In this document: positions 8,611 through 16,272 of the stretch, in pieces
How the letters are laid out: each line of letters opens with the position of its first letter
Numbering within the stretch: the first letter of the stretch is position 1
NCBI GenBank assembly: GCA_947253625.1
Contig: CAMYAB010000011.1
Location: 1 to 57,775, forward strand
DNA: 57,775 nt
Reading direction: 5' to 3'
Source: an uncultured Porphyromonadaceae bacterium
Lineage (GTDB): Bacteria > Bacteroidota > Bacteroidia > Bacteroidales > Porphyromonadaceae
Made by a program: the position numbers and the translations under genes
The notes under the pieces: model-generated
The model's input: the letters and a program-made list of their open reading frames with translations, nothing else
What the model was told of the DNA's origin: nothing
Databases searched by the model: none

Positions 8611-8649
8611 AAGGGTGTGTCCGAAACATTGTGTTTCGGACACACCCTT
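8611..8649 (-). terminator. Strong hairpin terminator after dpp7
   Basis: A perfect 18-bp stem (8611-8628 with 8632-8649) has a 3-base loop, and T-rich sequence follows in both directions: six T on the plus side, CCTTTTATC on the minus side. It lies 42 bases beyond the dpp7 stop codon. The stem begins AAGGGTGTGTCC and belongs to a hairpin family also seen at 23441 and 39991. Confidence 0.85.
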
Positions 8650-8690
8650 TTTTCTCTGTGTCCCGCAATGGGGTTGTCGCGGTGCTTTTT

Positions 8691-10805
8691 TTACTTTTCC
8701 AGTGTCAGCTCGCTCATGAGGTTGGAGGCTTTGCCCCACACATCGATGAAGAAGAGGACGTAGCGAATGTCAACGGCGATGCAGCGTTGGAGTACGGGCT
8801 CAAACTCGATGTCGCCACTCATGGCCTCCCAGTTGCCGTCAAAGGCGAGCCCGATGAGGTTGCCTTCGCCGTTGAATACCGGGCTGCCGGAGTTGCCTCC
8901 GGTGATGTCGTTGTCGGTGATGAAGTTGACGTGCAGGTCTCCATCCTTGGGGTCGGCGTAGGGCTTGCGTGTCTCCGGATCGGCGAGGAGTGCGAGAATC
9001 TCGGGCTGTACAGCATACTCGTAGACGTCCGGGTCTTGTTTTTCGAATACTCCGTTTTGGGTGGTGAAGTAGTCGAACCATGCTGCGTCATAGGGTCGGT
9101 AGCCTTGTACGGAGCCGTAGCTGAGTCTCATGGTGAAGTTGGCGTCGCTGGGGAGTGCTGTGTCGGGCCACATTTCTTGTAGGCCTTTGAAGAAGAGTCG
9201 CTCGCCCTTGATGTAAGCTCCGACGTGAGCTCGTATGACCTTGTTTTGGGTTTGGATGGCTTCGCTGAAGCTTTTGATCAAGGTGACTGCCGGGTCGGTG
9301 TCGTAGGCTGCTTGCAGTGCGTCGTAGTTTTGGAGGGCACGGAGTACTCGATCTTGGGTGACGAAGACGGAGTTGTCGTAGAGGTATTCGGCGTACTTTT
9401 CGTAGCTGCCGTCAAAGTCGTTGTCGATCTTGTCGTAGATATCGGGTAGGGCGTCCGGGCTGACGTTTTGTCGAGCTATTCGTAGCATTACGGGCAGTGT
9501 GGCTTTGCCGACCTCGGGGCTAAAGTCTTTGTAGAGCTTTTCTGCTTCAAAGGCTGCCGGATTTTTGGGTGGCATGGCGGTGAGTGGTCGTAGCTCCATA
9601 CCGCTGACTGCTTCGGTGAGTATGGTGATGTCGTGCTGGGCTTGCCCCATTGCTTGGAGGGGGATTCGCAGGCTGTCGAGTACGGTGCCGTACTCTGCTC
9701 GGCGTTTGGGGTTGGCGTTGACCCAGGTGGCAAACTCTTTTTCGATCTTTTGTTTGTTGCCAACGACATTGAGGCGCTTGAGCCCTCGATTCATGCCGAT
9801 GAAGTTTTTCCAGTAGTTGGAACTACGTGCGTACTTGGAGGCGTATTGGATGCGTGTGGCTTGGTCTTGGTCCATGTATCTTTTCCAAACCTCTTGCTTG
9901 GCACCTCGGACGAGGATGGTGGGGTCGTTGGTGTTTTTCATTCGGTCGAGGACGCCCCATGAGCTGAGGTATCGGCTGGTGCTACCCGGGAAGCCAATCG
10001 TCATGGCAAAGTCGTGCTCTGCCACTCCTTTTAGGGAGATTTTGGCGAAGTGACGTGGGGTGTAGGGTTTGTTGGATGGATCGTAGTCGGCCGGCTGGTT
10101 GTTTTGGTCGGCGTAGACCCGAAAGACGCTAAAGTCGTTTGTGTGGCGTGGCCACATCCAGTTGTCGGAGTCGTGTCCAAATTTTCCGACGGAGCTGGGT
10201 GGGGCAAAGGCGAGTCGTACGTCGCTAAAGACGTCGTAGATGACGAGGTAAAACTTGTTGTTGGCATAGAAGGGGTAGATCTCGGCACTGACATTTTTCT
10301 GTCCTCTGTAGGGGGCTTGGATCTTTTGGAATGCTTCGAGCTGTGCTTGGAGGCGGTCCATCTCGTCGGAGTGGCCCTCTGCTGCCGCCATCACTTGATC
10401 GGTGACGTCGATGAACTCTCGGAGGTACTGGACTTTTAGCCCGGGGATGGGGAGTTCTTCGCTCTTTTGGTGTGCGACAAAGCCGTCCTGCAGATAGTCG
10501 TGCTCGACACTGCTCTGGCTCTGGATGGCTCCGTAGCCGCAGTGGTGATTGGTGAAGATCAGCCCCTCGTTGGAGACGGTGATGCCGGTGCATCCTCCGC
10601 CAAATATGACGACGGCGTTGGCAATGCCCGGGTCGTTGAGGTCAAAGAGCTTGGTGGGGTCGATTTTGAGCCCGAGAGCTTTCATGCGCTCGATGTTTTC
10701 TTTTTTGAGCTCATTGATGAGCCACATGCCCTTGTCTGCACGCACCGCTGGGACGACCATGGCGCAGAGTGTGAGCGCAAGGAGGATTCGTTTGATTGCT
10801 TTCAT
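8691..10805 (-). CDS. dpp7: S46 family dipeptidyl-peptidase, DPP7 type
   Basis: This exported serine peptidase removes N-terminal dipeptides from peptides, feeding amino-acid fermentation. A signal peptide ends near VRA-DKG (residue 23/24). The catalytic triad is visible: His88 in TNHHCGYG, Asp224 in RHTNDFSVF, Ser639 in TGGNSGSPVF. Eighteen residues after the serine comes Gly657 (AFDGNWE). In the family Gly at this place goes with the hydrophobic-preferring DPP7, while Arg marks the Asp/Glu-specific DPP11. The 704-residue length is typical. No type IX secretion C-terminal domain is seen, so it is probably periplasmic or membrane-associated. It lies 49 bases after the flippase gene and before a strong terminator. 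Confidence 0.93.
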   Translation of the reverse strand: MKAIKRILLALTLCAMVVPAVRADKGMWLINELKKENIERMKALGLKIDPTKLFDLNDPGIANAVVIFGGGCTGITVSNEGLIFTNHHCGYGAIQSQSSVEHDYLQDGFVAHQKSEELPIPGLKVQYLREFIDVTDQVMAAAEGHSDEMDRLQAQLEAFQKIQAPYRGQKNVSAEIYPFYANNKFYLVIYDVFSDVRLAFAPPSSVGKFGHDSDNWMWPRHTNDFSVFRVYADQNNQPADYDPSNKPYTPRHFAKISLKGVAEHDFAMTIGFPGSTSRYLSSWGVLDRMKNTNDPTILVRGAKQEVWKRYMDQDQATRIQYASKYARSSNYWKNFIGMNRGLKRLNVVGNKQKIEKEFATWVNANPKRRAEYGTVLDSLRIPLQAMGQAQHDITILTEAVSGMELRPLTAMPPKNPAAFEAEKLYKDFSPEVGKATLPVMLRIARQNVSPDALPDIYDKIDNDFDGSYEKYAEYLYDNSVFVTQDRVLRALQNYDALQAAYDTDPAVTLIKSFSEAIQTQNKVIRAHVGAYIKGERLFFKGLQEMWPDTALPSDANFTMRLSYGSVQGYRPYDAAWFDYFTTQNGVFEKQDPDVYEYAVQPEILALLADPETRKPYADPKDGDLHVNFITDNDITGGNSGSPVFNGEGNLIGLAFDGNWEAMSGDIEFEPVLQRCIAVDIRYVLFFIDVWGKASNLMSELTLEK

Positions 10806-10854
10806 TTTGTCAGAAAAATAGGTTTAGTGGATTGTATGTATGTGTTGCTTGGAC

Positions 10855-12360
10855 TTAGTGGCGTGTCGGGGTGTGAGCTTTGGCCAGGATTTTTCGCCAA
10901 AGCCCGGGTGCCAAGAGTCCGGTGCCGACCAGGCCCATGGTGGCTATGAGCCAGAGTGATCGGAGCAGGAGTCGGATAGGGAGGCTGTCGGGTGATAGGC
11001 TCATGCCAATCCGATAGATCGGGACAGCCAGGAGTAGGAAAAATAGGATCTGTACGGTGTCGTACCGGATCGGGTGGTAGATGCGCCCCAGGAGGTAGGA
11101 GAGGAGTAGCATGGTGGTGTTGCAGGCTACGGCTGCCCAAGCGCAGGCGATGATGCCATACCGAGGTACGCCCCAGATGATGATGCTGACGGTGAGCACC
11201 AGACCGATGACCGAAAAGATGGCCCCGAAGTAGGTGCGGTCGCTGAGCTTGTACCAGATGGAGAGGTTGTAGTAGATCCCAAAGATGATCTCGCTAATCA
11301 TCATGTAGGGGACGATGATCAGCCCCTCGTAGTAGTCCGGACGTACAATGTGCTTGAAGATGTCCATCCAAAACATGACGAAGAGGAAGATCAGGACAGC
11401 GAAGAACACAAAGCCATTCATCGCTACTCGGTACGCTGTCGGGGCATCCTGTGCTTTCATCTTGGCGAAGACAAAGGGATCGTAGGCAAAGCGAAACGCC
11501 TGCAAAAACATCACCATCACCACGGAGATTTTTAGGTTTCCCCCAAAAAGTCCCACCATGCTCATTCCCTCCTCCGGGTTGTCAAAAAGTCCGGGGATGA
11601 GGATCTGTCCGGCCATCTTATTGAAATTGCCGGCCAGCCCCAGCAATACGAGCGGTATGCAGTAGGTCGCTATCCTGCGTACCAGCGCCTTGTCGAAGCG
11701 AGCTCGAAGTGCCGGCCGGAGTACCGGTAGCATCACGAGGGCTTCTATGCCGGAGGCTAGGAGGTTGGAGACAAATATGTAGCCTACACCGTAACCGGGT
11801 AGGTATAGCCAGGAGGGTAGTGCGACTCCCCGAGCGTCCAGATAGGGCAGTAGGACGAGGAATAGGAGGTTGAAGAAGATATTGAGCCCTACGAAAAGGA
11901 ACTTGTAGAAGGCAAACCGGAGTGGCCTTTTTTGGCACCTAAGGTAGGCGAAAGGGAGCGACATCACAGCGTCCAAGCTGACGATTGCGATGAACATGGC
12001 CACGTAGCCACTGTTGTCCGGATGCCCGATGGCGGTCGCTATATCCTCGACAAGGAGTAGCCCTATCAGCATGAAAGTGGCTACCGCTCCGGAGAGGATC
12101 CGTAGGCAGGTCCCGTAGACTCTGTCGGGCTCCTCCTCTGTGCTCATGAAGCGAAACAGCCCCGTCTCCAGTCCCAGTGTCAGCACCACCAGCACCACAC
12201 TCACCCAAGCGTAGAGGTTGGTGACGATGCCGTACTCCGCAGTGTCGGCCAGTACTCGAATGTAGAAAGGTGCCAGCAACCAGTTGAGAAACTTGCTGAC
12301 GATATTGGTCATCCCATAGATGACGGTATCTTTTGCTAGCCCTTTGAGTCCGTTTGCCAT
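10855..12360 (-). CDS. Polysaccharide (oligosaccharide) flippase family protein
   Basis: This 501-residue integral membrane protein has about 12-14 hydrophobic segments spread along its whole length and the N-terminal pattern of Wzx/MVF-type exporters (DTVIYGMTNIVSKFLNWLLAPFYI is split here across the first helix and loop). Such proteins move lipid-linked sugar chains across the inner membrane. No glycan gene cluster surrounds it; it sits 96 bases after ruvB and before dpp7 in a minus-strand run. Its substrate cannot be told from the sequence. Confidence 0.85.
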   Translation of the reverse strand: MANGLKGLAKDTVIYGMTNIVSKFLNWLLAPFYIRVLADTAEYGIVTNLYAWVSVVLVVLTLGLETGLFRFMSTEEEPDRVYGTCLRILSGAVATFMLIGLLLVEDIATAIGHPDNSGYVAMFIAIVSLDAVMSLPFAYLRCQKRPLRFAFYKFLFVGLNIFFNLLFLVLLPYLDARGVALPSWLYLPGYGVGYIFVSNLLASGIEALVMLPVLRPALRARFDKALVRRIATYCIPLVLLGLAGNFNKMAGQILIPGLFDNPEEGMSMVGLFGGNLKISVVMVMFLQAFRFAYDPFVFAKMKAQDAPTAYRVAMNGFVFFAVLIFLFVMFWMDIFKHIVRPDYYEGLIIVPYMMISEIIFGIYYNLSIWYKLSDRTYFGAIFSVIGLVLTVSIIIWGVPRYGIIACAWAAVACNTTMLLLSYLLGRIYHPIRYDTVQILFFLLLAVPIYRIGMSLSPDSLPIRLLLRSLWLIATMGLVGTGLLAPGLWRKILAKAHTPTRH

Positions 12361-12456
12361 AATAGTCGTTGGTCAGTCTGCAAGGTTTGCGTGGTCGGCA
12401 CGATCTTGGTGCCGATGGGGTATATAGCGGAGTGGGGCTCCGTCCTGCTGAGTGTT

Positions 12457-13545
12457 TTAGTCAAAAAATCCGGCCTGCCTTGGTGGTAAGTCCAGCTCAT
12501 CTCTGCCAAAGTGACGGTAGGCCAGTGAGGTGACTTCGCGTCCCCTCGGTGTGCGCTTGAGGAAGCCCTCCTTGATCAAAAAAGGCTCGTATACATCCTC
12601 CACTGTCCCGGTATCTTCACCGATGGCTGTGGCTATGGTGCTGAGCCCCACCGGTCCGCCGCCAAACTTATCCATGATGGCCAGCAGTAGCTTGTGGTCG
12701 ATCTGGTCGAGTCCGTGCCTGTCGATATTGAGTGCTTCCAGGGCAAAGCAAGCAATCTCCTTGTTGATCCTGCCTGTGCCTTTGACTTGGGCAAAGTCTC
12801 TCACGCGTCGGAGTAGGGCGTTGGCGATACGTGGGGTGCACCTGCTTCGCTGTGCGATCTCCGTGGCGGCGTCCGGTGTGCAGTCGACACCTAGGATGCG
12901 TGCACTTCGGAGGACGATGTTTCGGAGGGTTTCAATGTCGTAATACTCCAAGTGCATATTGATCCCAAACCGCGCCCGCAGTGGAGCAGTGAGCAGGCCA
13001 CTACGAGTGGTGGCGCCGATGAGGGTGAACGGCTCCAGCTCGATCTGTATGCTTCGTGCACCCGGGCCTTTGTCGATCATGATATCTATCCGGTAGTCCT
13101 CCATGGCTGAGTACAGATACTCCTCCACCACAGGGGGCATGCGGTGTATCTCGTCTATGAAGAGGACATCATTTTTTTCCAGCGAGGTGAGTACTCCTGC
13201 TAGGTCGCCGGCTTTGTCGAGGACGGGACCCGATGTGACCTTGATGCCCACACCCAGTTCGTTGGCTATGATCTGGCTGAGCGTGGTTTTGCCCAGTCCG
13301 GGTGGCCCATGCAGTAGGACGTGGTCCAGCGACTCGCTGCGGAGCTTTGCCGCCTGCACAAAGACTTGGAGGTTGGACACCACGGACTCTTGGCCCTGAA
13401 AGGTCTCAAACGTCAGCGGACGCAACAGTTGGTCAGTGTCGTCGCTTGTCCGGGCGGAGGAGCCGGGTCGTAGCTCTTGTCCCTCCACTCCTCGGATATC
13501 AAACTCCTCCAGACCCTCTATGATTCGGTCATCGTCTCGTCTCAT
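12457..13545 (-). CDS. ruvB: Holliday junction branch migration helicase RuvB
   Basis: RuvB is the AAA+ motor that, with RuvA, drives branch migration of Holliday junctions in recombination repair. The Walker A motif is GPPGLGKT (80-87), Walker B is FIDEIHR (129-135), and a GATTRSGLL sensor region and C-terminal winged helix (RTPRGREVTSLAYRHFG) follow. At 362 residues it is slightly longer than usual because of an acidic N-terminal extension of about 20 residues. Its ATG overlaps the stop codon of rnr by four bases (ATGA), so the two are translationally coupled. Confidence 0.97.
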   Translation of the reverse strand: MRRDDDRIIEGLEEFDIRGVEGQELRPGSSARTSDDTDQLLRPLTFETFQGQESVVSNLQVFVQAAKLRSESLDHVLLHGPPGLGKTTLSQIIANELGVGIKVTSGPVLDKAGDLAGVLTSLEKNDVLFIDEIHRMPPVVEEYLYSAMEDYRIDIMIDKGPGARSIQIELEPFTLIGATTRSGLLTAPLRARFGINMHLEYYDIETLRNIVLRSARILGVDCTPDAATEIAQRSRCTPRIANALLRRVRDFAQVKGTGRINKEIACFALEALNIDRHGLDQIDHKLLLAIMDKFGGGPVGLSTIATAIGEDTGTVEDVYEPFLIKEGFLKRTPRGREVTSLAYRHFGRDELDLPPRQAGFFD

Positions 13546-15719
13546 TTATCGTCGGCCAGGTCAAAGTCTAGTTGCCTTCTGCCCAAGTCTGCCCGTGCGA
13601 CGCGTACTCGGATCTCGTCACCGAGAGCATAGCGTCGTTTTTTGTTGTACCCCACGAGTGCATAGGTCTTTTCGTCCAGCTCGTAGTAGTCGTCGTCCAG
13701 CTCGCGTATCGGCACCAGTCCCTCGCATCCGTTGTCGGTCAGCTCCACAAAGATCCCAAAGTCCTTCACACCCGAGATCACTCCATCAAACTCTTGCCCC
13801 AGTCGCTCCTGCATGTACTCCACTTGTTTGTACTTGATCGAGGTGCGCTCTGCGTCTGCTGCGAGCTTCTCCATCTCGGAGTCGTGCTTGCAGATCTCAT
13901 CCAGTTTTTTCTTGTTGGCGGCGGGCATACCTGCCATGTACTGAGTGAGTAGTCGGTGCACCATCATATCCGGGTGTCGACGTATTGGGCTTGTGAAGTG
14001 TGTGTAGTCTGCAAATCCGAGCCCAAAGTGTCCGATGTTCTCTGTCTGGTAGGTGGCTTTTGCCATGGATCGAATGGTCAGGACCTCGATCATGTTTTCC
14101 TCCGGTTTGCCACTGATGGCTTGTAGTAGTTGGTTGAGTCCGTTGGCCACACTTTCGTCATCGCCGGTGTAGTCCAGTTTGTAGCCGAGTCGTGATACGA
14201 ATTCGGAGAGCTCGTGCAGTCGGTCTTCATCCGGTCGGTCGTGGACACGGTAGACAAAAGGCAGGGGCTTCTTGGCACTGCCCAGCTTGGCGACAAACTG
14301 TGCCACGGCTTGGTTGGCCAGTAGCATGAATTCTTCGATCAGCTTGTTGGCATCCAGGCTGTGCTTGATATAGACCTCCAGGGGTTTGCCTTTTTCGTCC
14401 AGCTTGAATGCCATCTCGGTCCGGTCAAAGTCGATTGAGCCCTTCTCCATCCGGCGTTTGCGGAGCTTTTGGGCCAGGGAGTTGAGGAGGCGTACCTCAT
14501 CGGCGTAGTCTCCCTCCTCACCTTCGATCATGTCCTGGGCCTCTTGGTACGCCATGCGTCGGTCGCTATTGATCACGGTACGTGTGATGCGGTAGTTGAG
14601 TACCTGGGCCTCATCATCTAGGTCAAAGATGACAGAGTATGCCGGTCGATCTACACCCGCACGCAGGCTGCAGAGGTCGTTGCAGAGTCGCTCGGGCAGC
14701 ATAGGCACGGTACGGTCCACTAGGTAGACGCTTGTAGCGCGCTCGGCCGCCTCCTTGTCGATCAGGTCTCCGGGCTTGACGTAGGCGGTGACATCGGCTA
14801 TGTGTACGCCTACCTCCCAGTGTCCTTCTTTGGTACGACGTACCGATAGTGCATCGTCGTAGTCCTTGGCATCTGCAGGGTCTATGGTGAAAGTGGTGAC
14901 GCTCCTAAAGTCCTCTCTACGGTATTCGTCCGAAAAGGCCACTTTCTCGTCCAGTTGCGCAGCGTACTCCTCCACATCGGAGGGGTAGGTGTAGGGTAGC
15001 CCGTACTCGGCGAGTATGGCGTGCATCTCAGTGTCGTTGTCGCCCGGGGTGCCGATGATGGCGATGACCTCGCCCACGGGGTTTTTGGCACGTTCGGGCC
15101 ATTCGAGTACCCGTACCACCACCTTCTCGCCATCCTTGGCGCCGTTGAGGCCACGCTCGGGGATCAGGATGTCGTTGCCTAGCTTGTTGCTGTCGGTGAG
15201 CAAAAAGGAGAGCCCGTTGTTGATCGACATCACGCCCACAAATGTGCTCACCACACGCTCGACGATCCGGATCACCTCCCCCTCCGGCTCTTGTCCTCTG
15301 CGGGTTGCTAGGAGCTGTACCTCTACTCGGTCACCATCGAGTGCGTGGCCGGAGTTGCGCTCCGCTATGCGTATGGGGTCGTTGCCATCGTCCGGGAAAA
15401 AGAAGTTGTGCCCCTTGCCGGCTTTTCGTCCAAAGGTCCCCTCCAGTACTTTACTCTGGGGCTGGTAGAGGTAGCTCTTGCGGGATTTGCCTCGTCGCAC
15501 CACTCGTTCGGTCACGTATTGCTCGAGGACCTCCTCCACGAGGTCAAACGCCAGGGCATCTGCAGCCCCGATCTCCTCTCCTACCTTGCGAGCATGGACA
15601 TCCTTGCCCGCATGGTTGCGAAGGTACTGCAGGACTAGGTTGCGGATCTGCCCCAAACTTTTGCCGGGATTGGCTTTGGCTCGCCTCCCTTTCTTTATCT
15701 CTTTTTTGCCTTTTCTCAT
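13542..15719 (-). CDS. rnr: Ribonuclease R
   Basis: This 3'-5' exoribonuclease degrades structured RNA. Its 725 residues have the family order: a basic N-terminus with a winged-helix-like region (about 20-90), cold-shock domains, the RNB catalytic domain with the Asp cluster IDPADAKDYDDALS (279-292) and RRHPDMMVHR, and a C-terminal S1 domain (GQEFDGVISGVKDFGIFVEL). It is the first gene of the minus-strand run rnr-ruvB-flippase-dpp7. Confidence 0.97.
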   Translation of the reverse strand: MRKGKKEIKKGRRAKANPGKSLGQIRNLVLQYLRNHAGKDVHARKVGEEIGAADALAFDLVEEVLEQYVTERVVRRGKSRKSYLYQPQSKVLEGTFGRKAGKGHNFFFPDDGNDPIRIAERNSGHALDGDRVEVQLLATRRGQEPEGEVIRIVERVVSTFVGVMSINNGLSFLLTDSNKLGNDILIPERGLNGAKDGEKVVVRVLEWPERAKNPVGEVIAIIGTPGDNDTEMHAILAEYGLPYTYPSDVEEYAAQLDEKVAFSDEYRREDFRSVTTFTIDPADAKDYDDALSVRRTKEGHWEVGVHIADVTAYVKPGDLIDKEAAERATSVYLVDRTVPMLPERLCNDLCSLRAGVDRPAYSVIFDLDDEAQVLNYRITRTVINSDRRMAYQEAQDMIEGEEGDYADEVRLLNSLAQKLRKRRMEKGSIDFDRTEMAFKLDEKGKPLEVYIKHSLDANKLIEEFMLLANQAVAQFVAKLGSAKKPLPFVYRVHDRPDEDRLHELSEFVSRLGYKLDYTGDDESVANGLNQLLQAISGKPEENMIEVLTIRSMAKATYQTENIGHFGLGFADYTHFTSPIRRHPDMMVHRLLTQYMAGMPAANKKKLDEICKHDSEMEKLAADAERTSIKYKQVEYMQERLGQEFDGVISGVKDFGIFVELTDNGCEGLVPIRELDDDYYELDEKTYALVGYNKKRRYALGDEIRVRVARADLGRRQLDFDLADDK

Positions 15720-15757
15720 CGCTCTGTTTCAAAAAATGAATCCCCCCACACCTCCTA

Positions 15758-15791
15758 CAAAGGTAATAAAATAGAGGAACTGTTGCACAAA
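15758..15791 (-). promoter_or_regulatory. Promoter of rnr operon
   Basis: On the minus strand TACCTTTG (15758-15765) matches TAnnTTTG, with TTTG (15788-15791) 22 bases upstream. It lies about 40 bases before the rnr start codon. Confidence 0.5.
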
Positions 15792-15985
15792 GGTGGATTC
15801 TCTCGTCCTTTTCAACCAAAATATTGCCGAAGGAGTGCTTTTTATAGTTGAGAAAACAGGCTCAGGGAGGTCAAAATGCCGGGTGTGGCTAAAGTCAATC
15901 TCTTTGAAAAACCCAAATCCCCTATCACGATTTGAACCCCCAAAAATAGCTCAACGATCTTCAGAGATCCACATTCTACATCTTT

Positions 15986-16097
15986 CTTCTGTCCGTCTAG
16001 GCGATCGCTTCTATCCGTGAAAAGTTTTGCTTCTATCCGTGAAACCGATCGCTTCTATCCGTGAAACTTGAGGTCTTTTGCAAGTGTTTGATTATCA
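15986..16097 (+). repeat. 22-bp tandem repeat element, copy A
   Basis: Four 22-bp units: a degenerate first unit (15985-16006), then three with the 16-base core GCTTCTATCCGTGAAA at 16007, 16029 and 16051, each followed by six variable bases (AGTTTT, CCGATC, CTTGAG). A tail ending TGATTATCA (to 16097) is shared with copies C and D. Related copies are at 28941-29050 (reverse), 40093-40204 and 56971-57083. Confidence 0.9.
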
Positions 16098-16178
16098 GTG
16101 CTTCCACGAGTCGGTTTTTCGGCTCTGAAAATCGCCTTTTCCCCGTGCTTTGGGGACCCTTTTTTGCTTGTTTTTTTG

Positions 16179-16186
16179 TACTTTTG
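16179..16186 (+). promoter_or_regulatory. -7 promoter element of metalloprotease gene
   Basis: TACTTTTG matches TAnnTTTG, about 87 bases before the start codon. There is a TTTTTTG upstream but not at the usual spacing. Confidence 0.4.
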
Positions 16187-16272
16187 TCGCAGTGAAAAAG
16201 AGTCGCCACCCGTCTTCGATGTGGTGTCTCTTGTGTTGCTCTCCCCACCCCTATAATAATGTATAGTCAACT

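Larger units (their letters stand above)
15720..16272. other. Divergent intergenic region rnr / metalloprotease
   Basis: No gene is seen in these 553 bases. The region holds a minus-strand promoter for rnr, one copy of the 22-bp repeat element (15986-16097), a GC hairpin-like stretch (CCCCGTGCTTTGGGG, 16141-16155) and a plus-strand promoter element at 16179-16186. Confidence 0.6.

Noticed and set aside
8631..9182. Long plus-strand frame of 183 codons
   Set aside because: It lies opposite dpp7, which has all catalytic motifs; the frame is a by-product of GC-rich codon use.
9225..10949. Several plus-strand frames opposite dpp7 and the flippase gene
   Set aside because: No motif, signal or ribosome-binding context, and the opposite strand is clearly coding.
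15986..16097. Short regularly spaced repeats that could suggest a CRISPR array
   Set aside because: The spacing between cores is only six bases and the linkers recur among distant copies, so there are no unique spacers; no cas genes are present.
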